Shown here piece after piece: positions 46,904 to 56,180 of a stretch of 64,000 nt of DNA. Source of the stretch: Nitrosococcus wardiae (lineage in GTDB: Bacteria > Pseudomonadota > Gammaproteobacteria > Nitrosococcales > Nitrosococcaceae); the NCBI RefSeq assembly GCF_004421105.1, contig NZ_CP038033.1, positions 2,871,659 through 2,935,658 of the forward strand, read 5' to 3'. Every line of letters starts with the position of its first letter. Position 1 is the first letter of the stretch. Made by a program: the position numbers and the translations under genes. The notes under the pieces were generated by a model, which saw only the letters and a list, made by a program, of their open reading frames with translations, was not told the DNA's origin and searched no databases.

Positions 46904-47513
46904 TGTATACACCTCGCATAAAGGCCGCCATTTTGGCGGCATCTTTCACGCCTTTAGTTTGTTCGACTCCGCCACTGACATCCACAGCATAGGGCCGTAC
47001 CTTCATCACCGCCTGGGCAACATTTTCGGGAGTTAAGCCCCCGGCTAAGATAATCCCCTTGGAAAGGCCCTCAGGAACGCGGCTCCAATCAAAGACCTGC
47101 CCCGTCCCCCCGGCCACCCCTACCTGATAGGTATCCAATAACAAGGCTGCAGCACTCCCATAGACCCGCTCCAGCCCCAAGAGATCCACTCCCTCCGCCA
47201 TCCGAATGGCCTTCACATAGGGCCGGCCATAACGACTGCATTCTTCAGGAGACTCCTCCCCATGGAACTGGAGGATATCGATCGGCACCCTAGCTAATAC
47301 CTGGTGAAGATAATCAGCAGCAGCGTTCACAAACAACCCGACCACCGTCACAAAAGGTGGCAATTCCCGCACAATTTGGCAAGCCTGCTGTGGACTAACC
47401 GCCCGTGGACTGTGGGGATAAAAAACTAAGCCAATGGCATCCGCACCTAAGCGAGTGGCATGGATAGCATCCTCTCTACGCGTAATGCCACAAAATTTTA
47501 CCCGTGTACGCAT
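46893..47513 (-). CDS. trpF: Phosphoribosylanthranilate isomerase TrpF
   Basis: TIM-barrel isomerase of tryptophan synthesis, 206 residues. Catalytic Cys in [13 protein letters not shown] and Asp in [17 protein letters not shown] are present, as is [13 protein letters not shown]. The ATG at 47513 ([10 protein letters not shown]) is preferred over an in-frame TTG three codons upstream. It lies between truA and trpB in one long minus-strand operon. Confidence 0.95.
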   Translation of the reverse strand: MRTRVKFCGITRREDAIHATRLGADAIGLVFYPHSPRAVSPQQACQIVRELPPFVTVVGLFVNAAADYLHQVLARVPIDILQFHGEESPEECSRYGRPYVKAIRMAEGVDLLGLERVYGSAAALLLDTYQVGVAGGTGQVFDWSRVPEGLSKGIILAGGLTPENVAQAVMKVRPYAVDVSGGVEQTKGVKDAAKMAAFMRGVYSVN

Positions 47514-47533
47514 CCCCACCAAAATCTAAAAGG

Positions 47534-48313
47534 TTACCAAACCGTAATGGGACGTGAAAACCTAGGAAGGTTGAAATGATCGGGGTAATCCACGCCCACC
47601 AAGTACAAACCATCAGGCCGGGCAGTGACACTTCCCAAAGCACGGCAGCGGGCCTGTAAAACCTCCTCCACCCAATGGGGCGGCTGTTCCCCCCTCCCTA
47701 CGGCCATCAACGCCCCAACGATATTACGCACCATATGGTGCAGAAAAGCATTGGCCGAGATATCGATCACGATAAAATCCTCTTGCCGCCTCACCTCCAG
47801 GCGGTATACGTTCCTGACTGGGCTCTTAGCCTGGCAAGCCTTGGCCCGAAAGGAGGAGAAGTCATGCTCACCAATCAGATAGGCACCCGCTTCCCTCATC
47901 CTCGAGACAGATAATGGATGACAATACCATGTTACGCGGCGATTCGCGATAGCCGACCGTACCCTGCGATTAAGGATAACATATCGATAGTGTCGTGCTA
48001 CCGCCGAAAACCGGGCATGAAAAGTCTCACCCACAGGCTGGGCCCATAATACCACCACCTCCGGTGGTAGGTTTACATTGCATCCAAAAATCCAGTTATG
48101 CTCTAAACGGGAAGCCTTGGTATCAAAATGAACGACCTGTGCCGTGGCATGCACCCCTGCATCGGTGCGTCCTGCTGTGATGACAGTGACCGGCTCATCG
48201 GCCACTCTGGCAATAGCCTCTTCCAAGGTGGCCTGAACCGTAGGCGCCCCCCTTTGCGACTGCCAGCCGCAAAAGTTGGATCCTTCATACTCGACACCAA
48301 ACGCAATTCTCAT
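47534..48313 (-). CDS. truA: tRNA pseudouridine(38-40) synthase TruA
   Basis: Isomerises uridines 38-40 in the anticodon arm. Catalytic Asp in ITAGRTDAGVHATAQVVHFD is clear, as is FGVEYEGSNFCGWQ at the N-terminus. Start ATG at 48313. Located between fimV and trpF, as in Pseudomonas-like genomes; a 340-bp gap with a dispersed repeat separates it from fimV. Confidence 0.95.
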   Translation of the reverse strand: MRIAFGVEYEGSNFCGWQSQRGAPTVQATLEEAIARVADEPVTVITAGRTDAGVHATAQVVHFDTKASRLEHNWIFGCNVNLPPEVVVLWAQPVGETFHARFSAVARHYRYVILNRRVRSAIANRRVTWYCHPLSVSRMREAGAYLIGEHDFSSFRAKACQAKSPVRNVYRLEVRRQEDFIVIDISANAFLHHMVRNIVGALMAVGRGEQPPHWVEEVLQARCRALGSVTARPDGLYLVGVDYPDHFNLPRFSRPITVW

Positions 48314-48653
48314 CAAATTTAAATAGGGAAGGGAAAGCCCTCAAGGCCTGAAATTCCATAGAGTACCTTCTCGCTTCAGGTATTGTCTAATATCAAGCAA
48401 GGAGAATGGCGACCACAACAATACTCCTTGTTATCAAAACTCGCCGGGTAAAAAATTCTTTATGGAAAGATAGATTGAGAATTATGAAGTATTTTAGGAG
48501 TGAGTCGGTGATGTTCCGCAAGCCTGTTTTTCCTCCCTGAAAAAGGGTTTGATGCGCGCCCTCCCTGGCGCGCTCCCTGAGGGTACCCTCTGGATGTACC
48601 GATTTACTCCCGGCAAATCAGTGTGGGGACTTCCCTATCCGTTTTAAACTCGT
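48314..48653. repeat. Gap between fimV and truA holding a dispersed palindromic element
   Basis: The stretch 48483 to about 48640 is a copy of the repeat family also found at 55468-55769 and 59066-59135. It shares GAAGTATTTTAGGAG, TTTTTCCTCCCTGAAAAAG and GCGCGCCCTCCCTGGCGCGC. Its right terminal repeat is missing. The remainder (48314-48482) shows nothing recognisable. Confidence 0.7.
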
Positions 48654-51374
48654 TTAAGAAGCTTTCGCGAGCTCAGTAAGTAGTTCCTGGCCTGTATTCC
48701 GCTGCTGTTCATTGCCAGCGACTACAACTTCTTCTAGGATACTACGAGCCCCGTCAGCATCCCCCATGTCCATATAGGCTCGTGCCAAATCCAACTTGAT
48801 TTCCATCTCGTCAAGATCCTCCATCAGCGTCTTTCCGGGGGAAAACTCCTCACTCTCCTCCCGACTGTCATCCCCTAAGGGAGCTACAGGGGTAAAATCA
48901 TCCGCTTCCAAGGAGGGGGACTCCTTATCGCCAGTGTCGATTCCTTGCACCAGTGATTCAGGGGCGTTTTCCGGGGACTCAAATTCGGGGAAATTAGGGG
49001 ACAAGGCTTCCAGCGACTCTCCTAAGTTCTCTTCTATCCCAAGCGGGGAGAAAGAGTCCTCAAGCGTGAACTCTATTCCGCCCTCTTCCCCCTCAGCTTC
49101 CACAGACCTATCCGCCGTTCCATCGGCTAAGGTATTAGGCTCGGCTAATGTCATCCCTCCTAGATCAAATTCCAGGCCTACATCCTCTAGGTAAGATGTC
49201 TCATCCCCGGCTTGAGAGAGCTGCACCTCTGGTGTCTTTTCCTCAGAGGGAGAAAATAATGCTGTCGTATCTTCATCAGAGGTAAGAGACCAGGGGCTTA
49301 GGTCCGATGAATTCTCAGATGAATCCTCATCGGAAGTTATTTCCAAGACCTCGTGATAGGTAATTTCTAAATTTTCTTCATTATCCTGTGGTGAGCTTGC
49401 AAAGAGAGGATGGCTAGGATTCAAATCCCTTCCCATTGCCATCAAATCAGCCCACAGGGGATCGTCTTTATCTTGGCTCGGGGCCCATTCCTCAACTAAC
49501 GCGGCAAAGGCGTTCCCATTACCCGCCGCATGGTAAACTTCGGCCAGTTTTAGCTTTAGATCCTGGCGATGGGGCTCCTCAATTAAAGCCTCCTTGAGCA
49601 CCTTTGCTGCCTTGTGATGGCGCCCGGAAGCAAGGTACCCATCAGCCTCGGCCATAGCCTCGTGATTCTCTATCGGTGCCGAAGCTGGAGAAGCCGGGAC
49701 ATCATCTCTATCGACCGCTTCCTGCTCTAATGGAGATACTTGTTCCATTTTTTCAGCAAAGACTTGGACAGGCTCATCCTCCTCCATTTCTTGGCCAGCC
49801 ATGGCAGGGGTCGGCTCTTCAGTGGTTTTGCGTTTGCGCAAGCGCAAAACAGCTAAGGCCAAGAGCAGCACGCTGCTGCCACCGAGCAAAAGGAGATTTT
49901 TCAGATTCATCCAGGTGCTGAAGACACCCTCGAGCTTGCTTTCCTTTTCCTCAGAAAGGACTTCCCCGGCAAGCTTGGCCTCCTGAGGCGCTTGGTTGGC
50001 TACGACTTCCCGGGCCGATAGAGAATCAAGAGAATCAGAAGAAACAACAGGCGCTGTCTCGGGAAGTTCTCCCCCAGAGGGGGGAGATGCTACATCCCCA
50101 GAAGAAGGCGAGGCTGAATTCTCTAATTCCTCAGCCGAAAGGGTCAAGGCATCAATCAACTCAAGCTCCCCTCCTTGTACCGCTAAGCTTTGCGCTTCCT
50201 GGATCATCTCTTCTGGGGTTTCCTCCAACTCTGCTAGCTGAGCATCCTTCGCCGCTAACAGTTGCTGCAGGGTTTTCACCTGGGCTTCCAATTCCTGGAG
50301 ACGAACTTGCAGCCCTTCGTTTTCCTGGGTCCGAGTCTCAAGAGTTTCCTGGGCTAAAGCCAACTGTGTCTGCAAATGGGCAATCTCACCGCCTTCTTGG
50401 GCCTTCGGCACTCCCTCCTGGAGCTGAAAAGGAGATGCCGAGGTAGCTAAAATCTTGACTTCACCCTCTGACATACTCCCCTGGGCATCCCTCTCTTTAG
50501 GACCTGCTGCCTCGGAGGCTTGAAGCTCGCTTTCTAGTGCTGCCTCTTTCTCCAAAAGCGTTGCCCAGACTTCATTTTGCTGTTGTACTTGATTTACTGC
50601 CTCTGCGGGGGTGAACTCTAGCACTTCCTCCTCTATCGGTACTTTGAGCACCTGACCGACTTTCAAGCCATTGATATTATTTTGCAGGAAAGCATCCGGG
50701 TTAGCCCGCTGCAGGGCCAGCATCATCTGTTGAGGGGTAAGGGAGGAACTGGGCCGCACCTGTTGCGCAATGGGCCACAATGTCTCAGCTGACTGAGTAG
50801 GCCCATAGGTAGAAAAACCCGCCTCAGCCGTTGAAGAAGCTCTGACGGGCTCAGCATTTGGCTCTGAGGTCTGGGCCATTAGGGGGGGAGCTGCCTTCTG
50901 CGGTACAGCCGCCTCTTCTGGAGTCTGGCCACTGGCAGCGGAGCTGGCAATAGAAGGCCCTGGCTCTAGCAGGAAGGGAGGATCCAAGAGCACGGTGTAT
51001 TCCCGCAGTAGCTGGCCCTGCGGCCAAGCCACAGCGAGCAAGAAATTAAGAAAGGGCTCGCGAATAGGACCCTGCGAAGTCACTTCAACAACAATATCCC
51101 CCGTCTCTTTACGTAACGGGCGAAAACGGAGCGTGCTCAGCACCAAAGCACGATCGAGTCCTGCCCGAAAAAAATCTTCACTGGACGCCAGTTTTACATT
51201 AATATCCTCTAAGGATGTATCCCGCACCGCATGCAGCGCAATCTCTGCTCTAAACCGCTGATTAAGCCCTGATTTCAGCTCGATTCCCCCTAACCCCAGA
51301 GAATAAGCCTCCCAGGGTGAAGAGGCCGCTAACAACCCCGCTACCGATACGCTGACGATCGTCTTCCGCACCAT
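48654..51374 (-). CDS. fimV: FimV-like pilus assembly/polar hub protein
   Basis: A 906-residue protein. A signal-like N-terminus is followed by the FimV N-terminal domain (LGLGGIELKSGLNQRFRAEI), a LysM-like segment (LALQRANPDAFLQNNINGLKVGQVLKVP), a coiled coil (about 320-400), one transmembrane helix (LKNLLLLGGSSVLLLALAVLRLRKRK), long acidic repeats, and the C-terminal conserved helices with LDEMEIKLDLARAYMDMGDADGARSILEEV. In Pseudomonas this protein supports type IV pili and polar localisation. It is placed between asd and truA, as expected. Confidence 0.92.
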   Translation of the reverse strand: MVRKTIVSVSVAGLLAASSPWEAYSLGLGGIELKSGLNQRFRAEIALHAVRDTSLEDINVKLASSEDFFRAGLDRALVLSTLRFRPLRKETGDIVVEVTSQGPIREPFLNFLLAVAWPQGQLLREYTVLLDPPFLLEPGPSIASSAASGQTPEEAAVPQKAAPPLMAQTSEPNAEPVRASSTAEAGFSTYGPTQSAETLWPIAQQVRPSSSLTPQQMMLALQRANPDAFLQNNINGLKVGQVLKVPIEEEVLEFTPAEAVNQVQQQNEVWATLLEKEAALESELQASEAAGPKERDAQGSMSEGEVKILATSASPFQLQEGVPKAQEGGEIAHLQTQLALAQETLETRTQENEGLQVRLQELEAQVKTLQQLLAAKDAQLAELEETPEEMIQEAQSLAVQGGELELIDALTLSAEELENSASPSSGDVASPPSGGELPETAPVVSSDSLDSLSAREVVANQAPQEAKLAGEVLSEEKESKLEGVFSTWMNLKNLLLLGGSSVLLLALAVLRLRKRKTTEEPTPAMAGQEMEEDEPVQVFAEKMEQVSPLEQEAVDRDDVPASPASAPIENHEAMAEADGYLASGRHHKAAKVLKEALIEEPHRQDLKLKLAEVYHAAGNGNAFAALVEEWAPSQDKDDPLWADLMAMGRDLNPSHPLFASSPQDNEENLEITYHEVLEITSDEDSSENSSDLSPWSLTSDEDTTALFSPSEEKTPEVQLSQAGDETSYLEDVGLEFDLGGMTLAEPNTLADGTADRSVEAEGEEGGIEFTLEDSFSPLGIEENLGESLEALSPNFPEFESPENAPESLVQGIDTGDKESPSLEADDFTPVAPLGDDSREESEEFSPGKTLMEDLDEMEIKLDLARAYMDMGDADGARSILEEVVVAGNEQQRNTGQELLTELAKAS

Positions 51375-51475
51375 TCACTTGCTCCCCATCTACAATCCAG
51401 AGCTCCGATCTAGAACCGCGCGGCGATCGCATCAGGACCTAATTGACTTAGGCCAAGCGTTTTTATTACAAAGGG

Positions 51476-52498
51476 TTATAGGTAATCTTTAATTAGCAAT
51501 TCCGCGATTTGGATGCTATTTAACGCCGCGCCCTTGCGGACGTTATCGGCCACAATCCACAGGTCTATACCCCTGGGGTGGGAAATATCTTCCCGAATGC
51601 GTCCCACAAAGACAGGATCCTTGCCCGAAGCCTCGGTGACCGCAGTGGGATACCCTCCATTTTTGTGCTCATCAAAAACTACAATACCCGGTGCTTTCTG
51701 CAACAGAGATTTAACCTCGGGCGCTGTAATTTTGGTCCGGGTCTCCAAGTGCACGGCTTCGGAATGGCCATAAAAAACGGGTACCCGCACTGCAGTTGGA
51801 TTCAGCAAAATTGACTTATTATCAAGGATTTTTTGTGTCTCCCACATCATTTTCATCTCTTCCCGGGTATAACCGTTGTCCTGAAATGCGTCGATGTGGG
51901 GCAATACATTAAAGGCTATTTGCTTGGGATAAGCTTTTGGCGAAATGGGGCGCCCATTCAGTAATGCGGAAGTTTGCTGTGCCAACTCCTCAATGGCTTC
52001 TTTGCCAGTGCCAGAAACCGCTTGGTAGGTGGCCACATTAATGCGTTCAATACCCACCGCATCATAAATAGGCTTTAGAGCCACCACCATTTGGATAGTC
52101 GAACAATTGGGATTGGCAATAATTCCATGGTCCTTATAACCTTCAATGGCCTGAGGATTAACCTCGGGGACCACTAAGGGAATCTCGTCGTCATAGCGAA
52201 ACTGAGAGGTGTTATCCACCACAACGCAACCTGCAGCAGCAGCTTTAGGAGCATACTCGGCTGAGACTTTAGCACCCGCAGAAAACAAGCCAATCTGAAC
52301 CTTAGAAAAGTCAAAGTCAGCCAGATTCTCCACGACCACTTTTTTCCGGCCAAATGACAACTCTTCACCCGCAGAGCGCTCGCTCGCCAAAGGGTAAAGC
52401 GTACGGATGGGAAAATCCCGCTGATCCAGGATCTCCATCATGGCCTGTCCCACAGCTCCAGTTGCCCCGACGACTGCCACATCAAATGTTCTACTCAT
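51476..52498 (-). CDS. asd: Aspartate-semialdehyde dehydrogenase
   Basis: NADPH enzyme converting aspartyl phosphate to the semialdehyde, the branch point to lysine, threonine and methionine and, in ectoine producers, to ectoine. Seen: VGATGAVGQAMMEIL, catalytic Cys in IANPNCSTIQM, YQAVSGTGKEA and the His in GHSEAVHLET. Length 340 is normal. The product would supply the same pool that the ask-ectC genes at 39-41 kb use. Confidence 0.95.
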   Translation of the reverse strand: MSRTFDVAVVGATGAVGQAMMEILDQRDFPIRTLYPLASERSAGEELSFGRKKVVVENLADFDFSKVQIGLFSAGAKVSAEYAPKAAAAGCVVVDNTSQFRYDDEIPLVVPEVNPQAIEGYKDHGIIANPNCSTIQMVVALKPIYDAVGIERINVATYQAVSGTGKEAIEELAQQTSALLNGRPISPKAYPKQIAFNVLPHIDAFQDNGYTREEMKMMWETQKILDNKSILLNPTAVRVPVFYGHSEAVHLETRTKITAPEVKSLLQKAPGIVVFDEHKNGGYPTAVTEASGKDPVFVGRIREDISHPRGIDLWIVADNVRKGAALNSIQIAELLIKDYL

Positions 52499-52541
52499 AC
52501 AAACTCCGTTTTTAGGTTAATGTTAATACTCCACATTAAAA

Positions 52542-53630
52542 TTAATCAGGCGTGTTAATTAAGGCTTCCACGACAGCATCCCCCATAGCCCCGGTGCTCA
52601 CCTGGCTCATTCCTGGAGAATAAATATCGGGGGTTCGCAACCCGCGGTCTAGCACGGTACCCACAGCCTTTTCGAGGCATGTGGCAGGGGCGGACTCATT
52701 GAGAGAATAGCGCAACATCATCGCCACAGAGAGAATAGTCGCCAGGGGATTGGCGATCCCTTGACCGGCGATATCCGGCGCGGAGCCGTGGATGGGCTCA
52801 TACATTCCCTTCCCGCTCTGATCCAGGGAGGCGGAAGGCAACATCCCAATTGATCCCGTCAACATTGCGGCGCAATCTGACAGAATATCCCCAAACATAT
52901 TCGTGGTCACCAGGACATCAAATTGTTTGGGGGCCCGAACGAGCTGCATGGCAGCATTGTCCACATACATATGGCTCAGCTCCACCTCAGGGAACTCTTT
53001 AGCCACCTCATTCACCACCTCACGCCACAGCTCGGTAGATTCAAGCACATTGGCTTTGTCTACGGAGCAAACCCGACGCCCCCGTTTCATAGCGATAGTA
53101 AAGGCGACCTGGGCAATGCGACGGATTTCCGATTCTTTGTAAACCAAGGTATTAAATCCCTCCCGCTCGCCATTTTCAAGGCGTTGCACCCCCCGGGGTT
53201 GCCCAAAATAGATTCCACCGGTCAATTCCCGCACTATCATTATATCCAACCCTGACACCACTTCCGGCTTAAGGGTGGAGGCCCCAACCAGCTGCGGATA
53301 AAGGATAGCGGGACGCAGATTAGCAAAAAGCTGAAGCGCAGAACGAATACCGAGTAACCCCTTTTCAGGGCGTATACTGATATCTAAAGTTTCCCACTTT
53401 GGCCCCCCCACCGCTCCCAGCAAGATCGCATCCGAATCCTGGGCCAGAGCAAGGGTATCATCAGGCAGAGGGGTCCCGGTGGCGTCATAGGCGGCACCAC
53501 CGATCAGACCCGACTCCATAACCCAATCTAGTCCCCAGTGCTCCTGCAGTGCTGTCAATACTTTGACCGCTTCGGCGGTGATCTCGGGGCCAATCCCATC
53601 GCCAGCTAAAATGGCTACTTTTTTTCTCAT
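52542..53630 (-). CDS. leuB: 3-isopropylmalate dehydrogenase LeuB
   Basis: NAD-dependent decarboxylating dehydrogenase of leucine synthesis, 362 residues. Seen: [50 protein letters not shown] and [20 protein letters not shown]. It follows leuD with no gap. Confidence 0.96.
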   Translation of the reverse strand: MRKKVAILAGDGIGPEITAEAVKVLTALQEHWGLDWVMESGLIGGAAYDATGTPLPDDTLALAQDSDAILLGAVGGPKWETLDISIRPEKGLLGIRSALQLFANLRPAILYPQLVGASTLKPEVVSGLDIMIVRELTGGIYFGQPRGVQRLENGEREGFNTLVYKESEIRRIAQVAFTIAMKRGRRVCSVDKANVLESTELWREVVNEVAKEFPEVELSHMYVDNAAMQLVRAPKQFDVLVTTNMFGDILSDCAAMLTGSIGMLPSASLDQSGKGMYEPIHGSAPDIAGQGIANPLATILSVAMMLRYSLNESAPATCLEKAVGTVLDRGLRTPDIYSPGMSQVSTGAMGDAVVEALINTPD

Positions 53631-54281
53631 TTAAAATCTTTTCTCTTCAAATAACCATGGTGCTTCTACCCGCCGCCGCTCTTCATAAGCACGAATCTCA
53701 TCCACATACTGCAAGGTCAAACCAATCTCGTCCAACCCTTCGATAAGACAATGCTTGCGGAATTCATCAATAGCAAAGGAAATCACCTTCCCTTCAGGGG
53801 TGGTCACTTCCTGGGCGGGTAAATCGACTCGTAGGCGGTAACCCGGGGTGGCTTCGACCTGATTAAACAGATCATCCACAACCCCCTCATCTAGGGTAAT
53901 CGGCAGGAGACCATTTTTAAACGCATTGTTATGGAAAATATCCGCAAAACTTGGGGCAATCACGACTCGAAAGCCATAATCCACCAATGCCCAGACGGCA
54001 TGTTCCCGGCTTGATCCACAACCAAAATTATTTCTTGCAAGCAAAATACTTGCTTCCTGATAACGAGGCTGATTAAGGACGAATTCCGGATTGATAGGCC
54101 GGTTGCGACAGTCCTTTCCAGGTTCTCCATGATCTAAATAACGCCATTCATCGAACAGGTTGGGACCAAACCCAGTGCGTTTGATCGACTTTAGAAATTG
54201 CTTTGGAATAATCGCATCGGTATCGACATTGGCCCGATTGAAGGGGACCACCACACCTTTTACTACAGTAAACGATTCCAT
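53631..54281 (-). CDS. leuD: 3-isopropylmalate dehydratase small subunit LeuD
   Basis: Aconitase swivel-domain subunit, 216 residues. Seen: [37 protein letters not shown] and [17 protein letters not shown]. It normally pairs with LeuC, whose gene usually lies just upstream, but here upstream DNA is noncoding and then a divergent gene. leuC must be elsewhere. Confidence 0.95.
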   Translation of the reverse strand: MESFTVVKGVVVPFNRANVDTDAIIPKQFLKSIKRTGFGPNLFDEWRYLDHGEPGKDCRNRPINPEFVLNQPRYQEASILLARNNFGCGSSREHAVWALVDYGFRVVIAPSFADIFHNNAFKNGLLPITLDEGVVDDLFNQVEATPGYRLRVDLPAQEVTTPEGKVISFAIDEFRKHCLIEGLDEIGLTLQYVDEIRAYEERRRVEAPWLFEEKRF

Positions 54282-54527
54282 AGTGAAGCACTCTTAAAGA
54301 GTATAATTTTACCTTAAACCTCATCTCTCACGCACTTTTCACAATCCCGAATCTATAGAGATTCAGTAGATCTTAGCTTGGATAATCAATATAAATAACG
54401 AATTAAGACGAGCGCAACAATTTCTTTGTACTGGAAATTAGGGATAACCCTTATTGTAAACCCTCCCCTCTAAGCACTTCACTAGGATAGGTGCTCAGTA
54501 CTCTATGCCCTATCTAGGAGAGAAATA

Positions 54528-54923
54528 ATGAATGTTAATGATTTTTTGCAAGCTCACCCTCGATCCCTTTCTAATATAGAGAAAGTAACCGCCTGCGTTA
54601 AGGCTTGCTACGCCTGCTCGGAGGCTTGCACTCTTTGTGCCGATGCCTGTTTAGCTGAACAAGAGGTAGCCGACCTCCAACGCTGCATTCGGATATGTCT
54701 TGATTGCGCTGCTATTTGCGAAACGACTGGACAAGTCGTGGCCCGACAAACCGAAACAGACTATGGGCTGTTGCGCCCGCAGTTAGAAGCCTGTGTCGCC
54801 GCTTGCAATATTTGCGCGAAGGAGTGCGAGAACCATGCTGGAAAGCATAAACATTGTCAACTGTGTGCCACATCTTGCAGCGCCTGTGAAAAGGCGTGCC
54901 AGGAACTCTTAGCCGCCCTCTAA
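54528..54923 (+). CDS. Cytosolic copper-storage-like four-helix protein (Csp3 type)
   Basis: A 131-residue DUF326 protein with 19 cysteines placed on helices in C-x-x-x-C and C-x-x-C spacings (ACVKACYACSEACTLC, CIRICLDCAAIC, ACVAACNICAKEC, CQLCATSCSACEKAC). Csp proteins bind many Cu(I) ions inside a four-helix bundle. No signal peptide, so it is the cytosolic Csp3 kind. An AGGAGAG ribosome site precedes the ATG. It is convergent with a Met/Gly-rich exported protein. Confidence 0.9.
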   Translation: MNVNDFLQAHPRSLSNIEKVTACVKACYACSEACTLCADACLAEQEVADLQRCIRICLDCAAICETTGQVVARQTETDYGLLRPQLEACVAACNICAKECENHAGKHKHCQLCATSCSACEKACQELLAAL

Positions 54924-54966
54924 CCTCGTATCTCCGTCGGCTTTTTTTCAGGATACCAAAAGAGGA

Positions 54967-54991
54967 GGAGCCGGCGCGACCTGCCGGCTCC
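54967..54991. terminator. Hairpin after the copper-storage gene
   Basis: GGAGCCGGC pairs with GCCGGCTCC around a seven-base loop, between the stops of the convergent genes. A bidirectional terminator is likely. Confidence 0.7.
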
Positions 54992-55047
54992 AGTTAACCT
55001 TCAAAGTACACTACTGCCCACTTGAGACTACGTGGGGGTGGGTATGA

Positions 55048-55407
55048 TTAGTCTTTTTCTTTCTCTAGTAAATCGCTATGACCCCCGCTTTCACTTTCAC
55101 TTTGACCTTGGCCACCCATCATACCGCCACGACCACCACCTTCTCTCTGGCCGCCCATCATGCCGCCGCGACCACCGCCTTCTCTCTGGCCGCCCATCAT
55201 GCCGCCGCGACCACCGCCTTCTCTCTGGCCGCCCATCATGCCGCCGCGACCACCGCCTTCTCTCTGGCCGCCCATCATGCCGCCGCGACCGTCGCGTTCC
55301 TCCATTTGGGTACCACCTGATCCAGCCAAGTCCTCACGTTCTTCCGCCTGAGCAATGGTCCCTACTAGGGCAACTAAAACACCCGCTGCAACAAGATGTG
55401 GTTTCAT
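55048..55407 (-). CDS. Exported Met/Gly-rich tandem-repeat protein
   Basis: A 119-residue protein starting at 55407 behind AGGAGA. A cleavable signal peptide is visible (MKPHLVAAGVLVALVGTIAQA), followed by five units of about 13 residues with consensus GGRGGMMGGQREG, then a short acidic tail. The repeats are Met-, Gly- and Arg-rich. Paired methionines can bind Cu(I), and the neighbour is a copper-storage-like protein, so a periplasmic copper role is possible but only inferred. The 55032-55436 plus-strand frame is a shadow. Confidence 0.65.
   Translation of the reverse strand: MKPHLVAAGVLVALVGTIAQAEEREDLAGSGGTQMEERDGRGGMMGGQREGGGRGGMMGGQREGGGRGGMMGGQREGGGRGGMMGGQREGGGRGGMMGGQGQSESESGGHSDLLEKEKD
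55110..55304. repeat. 39-bp tandem repeat, five units
   Basis: Units start at 55110, 55149, 55188, 55227 and 55266. The middle three are identical, while the first and last diverge. Unit length is a multiple of three, so copy number can change without breaking the gene. Confidence 0.9.
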
Positions 55408-55467
55408 TGATGCTTCTCCTAAAAATTCAAACATAAGAGTTTGTTTAAGTACCTATGAATAAAATAT

Positions 55468-55769
55468 GAGGTATTTTAGGAGCGAGCCGGTGGCATTCCG
55501 CAACCCCGTTTTTCCTCCCTGAAAAAAGGGTTTGATACCAATTTAACAAAAGAATGCAATTTATTAAGAAAGAATGCAATTTATTAAGGTTGTAAGTGTT
55601 TGTTTACATTAGATCTATACAGTGCAAAATTACATGAAATTGGTATGAGGCGCGCCCTCCCTGGCGCGCCCCCTGAGGGGCCTCCTCCGGATGTCCCGAT
55701 TCGCTCCCGGCGAATCGGTGCGGGGACTTCCCTGTCCCCACGCCACCGGCTCGCTCCAGGAATACTTCA
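55468..55769. mobile_element. MITE-like dispersed element with 28-bp inverted ends
   Basis: The left end at 55468-55495 and right end at 55742-55769 are inverted copies differing at about four of 28 positions (shared GGAGCGAGCCGGTGGC). The inside has GCGCGCCCTCCCTGGCGCGC and CCCGATTCGCTCCCGGCGAATCGG palindromes that recur at 48.5 and 59.1 kb. No transposase. Confidence 0.75.
55535..55646. mobile_element. Nested small element with perfect 10-bp inverted ends
   Basis: ATACCAATTT (55535-55544) and AAATTGGTAT (55637-55646) are exact inverted repeats with TA at the tips. Relative to the 48.5-kb copy, the host repeat is interrupted here (TTTGAT ... then GCGCGCC resumes), so a TA-targeting insertion is likely. 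It contains a short direct repeat of AAAGAATGCAATTTATTAAG. Confidence 0.7.
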
Positions 55770-55861
55770 AAACTTTCACTGAGGTACTTATTTATAAAAG
55801 ATAGTTCAAAGCCAATTATAAGAAAATACGGTGCTGATTGATCTGAATTTTCCTCACTCTC

Positions 55862-56104
55862 TCAGGGCTCTACTTCCTTGGGTTCTATTTCTTTAGTGGT
55901 CTCAACCTGCATCGGAGAAACCGGAGCACCCTCTTTTGTGGTTAACCCTTCAGCAGTGGCAGGCTCCTTGGTAGCGTCATCCACTTCTTCCGTAATCTCT
56001 ACTTGAACCGGGGATACCGGCATGCCCTCCTCTGTCGTCCTCTGGGGAGACTCTTTTGGCTCAACACCCATTAGGTAACCAAATTTGAGATCTGCTATCT
56101 TCAA
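55862..56104 (-). CDS. Doubtful small acidic protein with internal repeat
   Basis: Up to 80 residues, with two copies of a unit EG-x-PVSP-x-QVE-x-T (EGMPVSPVQVEITEE and EGAPVSPMQVETTKE). There is a TTG start at 56104 or an ATG at 56071, and neither has a good ribosome site. The internal protein-level repeat is the only support. Not recognised. Confidence 0.35.
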   Translation of the reverse strand: MKIADLKFGYLMGVEPKESPQRTTEEGMPVSPVQVEITEEVDDATKEPATAEGLTTKEGAPVSPMQVETTKEIEPKEVEP

Positions 56105-56180
56105 AAGAGGAGACCGGTAATATCCCTACTCCCCCAGCAATAAAAAGCCTCTTCTTAGCTTGCTACCAAGACCTGCTTTC

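Larger units (their letters stand above)
55435..55861. other. Gap of about 430 bases filled by a nested repeat element
   Basis: Positions 55468-55769 are a palindromic element with a smaller element inside it (see next entries). The remaining bases show no gene or RNA. Confidence 0.7.

Noticed and set aside
55110-55304. Possible CRISPR-like repeat array
   Set aside because: The 39-bp units are directly adjacent with no spacers and lie in a coding frame; they are a protein tandem repeat.
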